DNA of 8,485 nucleotides from an uncultured Eubacterium sp. GTDB taxonomy: Bacteria; Bacillota; Clostridia; Lachnospirales; Lachnospiraceae. The stretch lies in contig CAJTTQ010000030.1 in the NCBI GenBank assembly GCA_910579145.1, forward strand, positions 20,039-28,523, written 5' to 3'. The position numbers and the translations under genes are program-made. Shown here piece by piece: positions 4,860 through 8,485 of this stretch (positions within the stretch are counted from its first letter, which is position 1; each line of letters opens with the position of its first letter). The notes beneath the pieces are model-generated. The model was not told the origin of the DNA. It saw nothing but the letters and a program-made list of their open reading frames with translations, and searched no databases.

Positions 4860-7800
4860 CTATAAGACCAGCACCCAGCCGCTCAGCCATTTCAGTCCAT
4901 TCGTCACATATTCTAACGCAACCGGCTGTCCCGACAGCACCGGATAGAACATCACGAAGAGGGCAACTGCCGCCCCGCAATAGGCAAAGGCAAAGATGCG
5001 CTTCTTCTTATCATCACCGATAAAACAGTACAGGCTGTAAACTACCATCAAAGCCACAAACGGAACGCTCGGGAAATAATGGTAGGCAAACGTACACCGG
5101 CTGACCAGCATCCACGGGAGATACTGCACGAGATAAGCGAACGACAGGAAGCAGGCCGTGCGGTCACTCTTCGCGAAAATGCGGTAGATCATATACGCAA
5201 AGGCAAAAATGCCAGCCCACCACACGAGTGGATTTCCAAACGCGCTGATCCCCTCTCGCAGATCATTTGCCACAGTATTGCTGTAATAAAAGACCGGACG
5301 GATCATCGTGGGCCACTCATACCAGATCGAGGAATACGGATGCGTAGCCTCGAGCTGGGAATGATAATTGAACATCCCCTCCTGGTTGGCGATCATCCGC
5401 TCCCAGAGTCCCATCTTCGGCGTATCCCCCTGGAACGGGATATAGGAAAGCAGATAGATCAGTCCCGGTATGACGATAAAAAATACGACGCACGCAACCA
5501 GTGTTTTTATGAGCAGAGGCTGAAATCCATCTATGATATGGCTGTGGGAAATCCCCGCCGTCTCCCCGTTCGGATTTTTCTGCGCCAGACGAAACTCCAT
5601 ATACCGGCGGAACATGATACCGAAGAAATAAATGCCGAGTCCGGCTCCGGCGTAGATCGCCGTCCATTTGCTCGCGCAGCCGAGTCCCATCATCAGTCCG
5701 CTAAGGCCCAGTGGAATGAGCGTCTTTTTAAAATCTGTATCATAAAAACTCGTCTGCGAATACCGCAGCATAAAGTAAAACATGGCGATAATGAAAAATG
5801 TTCCGTACACGTCGATCGTCGCGATCCTCGTCTGGGTAAAGTGCATAAAGTCAAAGGCAAACAGCGTCGTCACGATACCCGCCAGCCATGTCTTGCCAAA
5901 GAGCCTCTTCCCGAACATGTACATAAACGGAAGCATCCCGATCCCGAACAGCGTGCCGACGATCCGCCAGCCAAACGGCGTCATGCCGAACACCCGGACG
6001 CCGAGGGAAATAAAGAATTTTCCGAGCGGCGGATGCGTATTCTCATAAGAACGGTACTCGTGGATCATCTCGTACGCGGTCCTGCCGTGATAGATCTCAT
6101 CAAAATACGTACCACTCCGGAATCCCATTTCCGGGTCAAATTCGTCCTGCTCATCAAATAGCTCCTTGTACTCCGACGCATTGGCCGGTACGATTTCGTT
6201 CCCGTCTCCGTCCTTAAATAAAAACTCCTTCACAATGGATTCATTATCCAGCGACGTGAGACGAAGCCATCTTGTCTGTAAATTAAAATCCCACTTTTCA
6301 GACTTCTCGCCGCCGTCATCCGAAAGCTTGACATCGTTCCAGCGGAACACGCTGCCGATATTGGCCACACCTTTATTTTCGTAAGTCACGCCGTCATTTG
6401 ATGTCTCAACCGTAAACTTGCGGTCTTCATAACACCCCGGATAACTGTACATATTTGTGAATGACTTCGTTTCCCCGAAATCGAGCACGATCTGGCCGCC
6501 GTTCTGGAACGACTCCCAGCCGGATTCCGGCGCGCTCATATCGCCCAGGTCATACAGGGCAAAACACGAGTACACGAGCATTATGGCAAACAAGACGATC
6601 AGGTCGACACGTCCGATCTTCTCTAACGGCTTGGACGGCGTGATCGTAAATTTGAATTTTTCCTTTTTCCTCGCCGCTCTCGCGTTTGCCTCCGCGTATC
6701 TCGCTTTTTTCTTCTTGCGGAAATCTTTCCCCGTATTGATATTCGGCTCAAAGACCACGTCTCCTTTACGGAAGATCCCATAGAGCACATATCCGAAATA
6801 GAAAATCGTCAATACGGCTGTCGCCCCCATGATATACCCTTCCGGCCCCGTCGTACCGAGCTCCATAAACGTATAATATACATGGAAGGTATTGATAAAC
6901 TGCACGACAGAAAAACCTACAAACGCGTAAAAGAATTCCTTCGTCGGGTGGTAAAGAAAGGCCGCCAGCATCAGTACAATAGCCGGGAAAAGATACCTCT
7001 CGTGCATACGCACTGAAAACAGGAAAACGCAGCTGATCAGCACGACCATACTCACAAAATATTTTGATTTATCCTTTTTCATGCGGAAGAATACGAACGC
7101 ACTTAGGAGCACTGCCACCACGATCGCCAGATTTCCCCATGTCTCGCACGGCAGGAACAAAAACTTCTCTGTCTGCGCCACCCAGTTTTTCCCCATGATC
7201 ATCCAGAAATTATAGGCATTGACCGTACAGTACTCAAAGAGGCCAAGGCTGTTTACATATTTCGGCACGACGACATCGAGCCCAAACGGCACCGCGAATA
7301 AAAACATCGCGGCGATCGCGCTCAAGCCGCCGATCAGGTCGCGCACCATTTTCTTTACGCTGAAATCGTTGAGGAACACCTGCTCAATGATCGTAAAGAT
7401 CAGGATCGGCGCAAACATGATCGTCTGGAATTTCAGCAGCGCACCGAGGCAGAACACAAAATAGGCCGGGATCCGCTTCTGCTCCATACAGAGATAACAC
7501 GTAAGCAGGACTGTAAGCGTAAACACACTGTCCACCTGTCCCCACATCGACGAATCAATGATCATCATCGGGTTCAGCGCGTACAATGTACAAAGCATAA
7601 GGGAAACCCCTTCTGAAAACCGCTTCTTCGCCAACAGGTAAATGACAAATGCCGCTCCTAAGTCACACAGGATTGGAAACAGTTTGATCAGAAAAACACC
7701 CGTACCAGAACTTGTCTCAATCCCGAATATATGACGGAATACCGCCATACACCAGAGGACGAACATATATCCCGGCGGATAACCATTTCCTTCGTCGACA

Positions 7801-8108
7801 TAATAAAACTTCGAAATACCATTGTCATAGATCATATCCGACCACGCCTTAAAACAGGTCATGTCGGTCGTATACCCCTCATAATTCACGGCAAACAGCG
7901 CTTTTACCACGAGCGCCGCCGCCAAAAGGCATGCGATATTAAACCAGTTCGGCTTCATCTGCTTTTCCAAAAGCCTGACTTCACCGGCCACTTCCCGCTT
8001 AAACCACATATGGTACAATACATAGCATGCGATCACGAAAAATATGATTGCTTTGTACTGCGCGATTGCCGTGATGTATTCCGCAATTTCTTTGTAAAAA
8101 TTCTCCAT
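4860..8108 (-). CDS. Two-module GT-C glycosyltransferase with C-terminal PMT (GT39-type) domain
   Basis: A 1082-residue polytopic membrane protein expected to move sugars from a lipid-phosphate carrier to an acceptor on the outer face. Module one (about 20-447) has many membrane helices and GT-C features: TTDMTCFKAW (80-89) with D82 in the first outside loop, GNGYPPGYM (107-115), NPMMIIDSSMWGQVDS (179-194), and RMHERYLFP (367-375), reminiscent of the HxHE region of ALG6/ALG8-type enzymes. A basic linker (about 461-497) and one helix (500-518) lead to a beta-rich insert (about 535-640) resembling an F5/8 type C/discoidin fold. Module two is the PMT part: FDEIYHGR (669-676) with the catalytic-type D670/E671, ENTHPPLGK (689-697), RIATIDVYG (761-769), EWPTMIRPVFYY (931-942) and SRCTFAYHYFPSVPF (1003-1017). 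AAAGGA (8120-8125) lies 11 bases before the ATG, a weak site. Ordinary PMTs have one module. Donor and acceptor cannot be read from sequence. Confidence 0.88.
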   Translation of the reverse strand: MENFYKEIAEYITAIAQYKAIIFFVIACYVLYHMWFKREVAGEVRLLEKQMKPNWFNIACLLAAALVVKALFAVNYEGYTTDMTCFKAWSDMIYDNGISKFYYVDEGNGYPPGYMFVLWCMAVFRHIFGIETSSGTGVFLIKLFPILCDLGAAFVIYLLAKKRFSEGVSLMLCTLYALNPMMIIDSSMWGQVDSVFTLTVLLTCYLCMEQKRIPAYFVFCLGALLKFQTIMFAPILIFTIIEQVFLNDFSVKKMVRDLIGGLSAIAAMFLFAVPFGLDVVVPKYVNSLGLFEYCTVNAYNFWMIMGKNWVAQTEKFLFLPCETWGNLAIVVAVLLSAFVFFRMKKDKSKYFVSMVVLISCVFLFSVRMHERYLFPAIVLMLAAFLYHPTKEFFYAFVGFSVVQFINTFHVYYTFMELGTTGPEGYIMGATAVLTIFYFGYVLYGIFRKGDVVFEPNINTGKDFRKKKKARYAEANARAARKKEKFKFTITPSKPLEKIGRVDLIVLFAIMLVYSCFALYDLGDMSAPESGWESFQNGGQIVLDFGETKSFTNMYSYPGCYEDRKFTVETSNDGVTYENKGVANIGSVFRWNDVKLSDDGGEKSEKWDFNLQTRWLRLTSLDNESIVKEFLFKDGDGNEIVPANASEYKELFDEQDEFDPEMGFRSGTYFDEIYHGRTAYEMIHEYRSYENTHPPLGKFFISLGVRVFGMTPFGWRIVGTLFGIGMLPFMYMFGKRLFGKTWLAGIVTTLFAFDFMHFTQTRIATIDVYGTFFIIAMFYFMLRYSQTSFYDTDFKKTLIPLGLSGLMMGLGCASKWTAIYAGAGLGIYFFGIMFRRYMEFRLAQKNPNGETAGISHSHIIDGFQPLLIKTLVACVVFFIVIPGLIYLLSYIPFQGDTPKMGLWERMIANQEGMFNYHSQLEATHPYSSIWYEWPTMIRPVFYYSNTVANDLREGISAFGNPLVWWAGIFAFAYMIYRIFAKSDRTACFLSFAYLVQYLPWMLVSRCTFAYHYFPSVPFVALMVVYSLYCFIGDDKKKRIFAFAYCGAAVALFVMFYPVLSGQPVALEYVTNGLKWLSGWVLVL

Positions 8109-8177
8109 TGTTCCTTAATTCCTTTCTTTCACCTCTTATAAGTTTTTCTTATTTCCACACGCGTTTGAACAGGCCGG

Positions 8178-8485
8178 TCAGTGCTTCACATGTTCATGCG
8201 TAAATAAATGATCGGAACAGTACTCATAATTTCCTTCACATTTGGAACAATAACGAAATTCCATCTGCGGCGCATCCTTCTCGGTCCGCCCGCAGATGGC
8301 GCAGCGATGCCTGGCCTTTGACTGCTGCTCCCTCGCAGCCTCCCTGTACACGACCCGCCTTTTTTTCTGCCTCATCGTACCAGCGATCCCCTGCGGGTTT
8401 CTGGCGATCAATAAAAAGATGACAAAGTTAAGAAGCACGGCCATCAGCAGGAACATGGACATGTAACTCAGATAGGACCCCTCCT
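8178..8485 (-). CDS. C-terminal part of a membrane protein (possibly rhomboid-like) with a zinc-ribbon-like tail; start lies outside the window
   Basis: The frame is open to the right edge, so the 5' end is missing. An ATG at 8462 exists, but the only Shine-Dalgarno-like AGGAGG (8480-8485) is 17 bases away, too far, so a start there is unlikely. The visible part has a membrane helix (SMFLLMAVLLNFVIFLLIA), a basic stretch (MRQKKRRVVYREAAREQQSK), and a cysteine/histidine cluster: HRCAIC, FRYCSKC, YEYCSDH and HEH near the end, enough ligands for one or two zinc ions. I recall this tail (RHRCxxCGRTE...EFRYCSKC.GNYEYC) on Lachnospiraceae membrane proteins annotated as rhomboid-family, but the rhomboid GxSG and HxGG motifs would be outside the window, so this is from memory and uncertain. 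It ends 69 bases before the glycosyltransferase and is probably co-transcribed. Confidence 0.75.
   Translation of the reverse strand, partial: EGSYLSYMSMFLLMAVLLNFVIFLLIARNPQGIAGTMRQKKRRVVYREAAREQQSKARHRCAICGRTEKDAPQMEFRYCSKCEGNYEYCSDHLFTHEHVKH

Noticed and set aside
5079..6161. Plus-strand open frame of 360 residues
   Set aside because: It lies antisense within the glycosyltransferase gene; the product is rich in Arg, His, Pro and Lys with no recognisable domain, as expected for a shadow frame of GC-rich coding DNA.
8138..8152. Inverted repeat ATAAG-TTTTT-CTTAT between the membrane protein and the glycosyltransferase
   Set aside because: The stem is only 5 AT-rich base pairs and is not followed by a U-run, so it is not a credible terminator.

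Overview
The window is a compact bacterial chromosome segment of moderate GC content with most genes on the minus strand. It points to an anaerobic, spore-forming Firmicute of the Clostridia, most likely Lachnospiraceae. The grounds are consensus Shine-Dalgarno sites, several GTG/TTG starts, a GerW (YtfJ) sporulation protein next to a DUF2953 (YtfI-type) protein, the rpmB-asp23(yloU)-fakA(yloV) neighbourhood shared with Bacillus, and a cysteine-rich C-terminal tail that I associate from memory with Lachnospiraceae rhomboid-like proteins. The taxon is an inference from gene content, not from any search.

Layout, left to right. Positions 1-560 (minus) hold the N-terminal third of a DAK2/DhaL-domain fatty acid kinase (FakA/YloV), cut by the left edge. 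Positions 583-939 (minus) encode an Asp23/YloU protein, with a plausible promoter at 981-1009. A 46-residue, two-helix membrane protein runs the other way at 1190-1330. The convergent gap 1331-1510 holds a terminator serving the minus strand and a cluster of inverted and direct repeats that form the 3' UTR of rpmB. Ribosomal protein L28 (rpmB) lies at 1511-1696 with its own near-consensus promoter at 1752-1780.

From the right edge to 1790 there is an apparent minus-strand operon, read in this order: the C-terminal end of a membrane protein with a zinc-ribbon-like tail (8178-8485), a 1082-residue two-module GT-C glycosyltransferase of the PMT type (4860-8108), a 485-residue helical protein of unknown function (3369-4826), a 123-residue unknown protein overlapping it by 17 bases (3014-3385), a DUF2953 membrane protein starting at TTG (2188-2979), and GerW (1790-2164). 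Gaps are 22-69 bases and no terminator was found inside, so co-transcription is likely, although the operon promoter lies outside the window.

Functionally, the left part is housekeeping (lipid precursor activation and translation). The right part combines lipid-linked sugar transfer at the membrane with membrane and sporulation proteins. The least explained items are the 485/123-residue gene pair, the two-module glycosyltransferase with a discoidin-like insert, the small divergent membrane protein, and the structured repeat cluster behind rpmB. I saw no CRISPR array, tRNA, rRNA, insertion sequence or phage gene.
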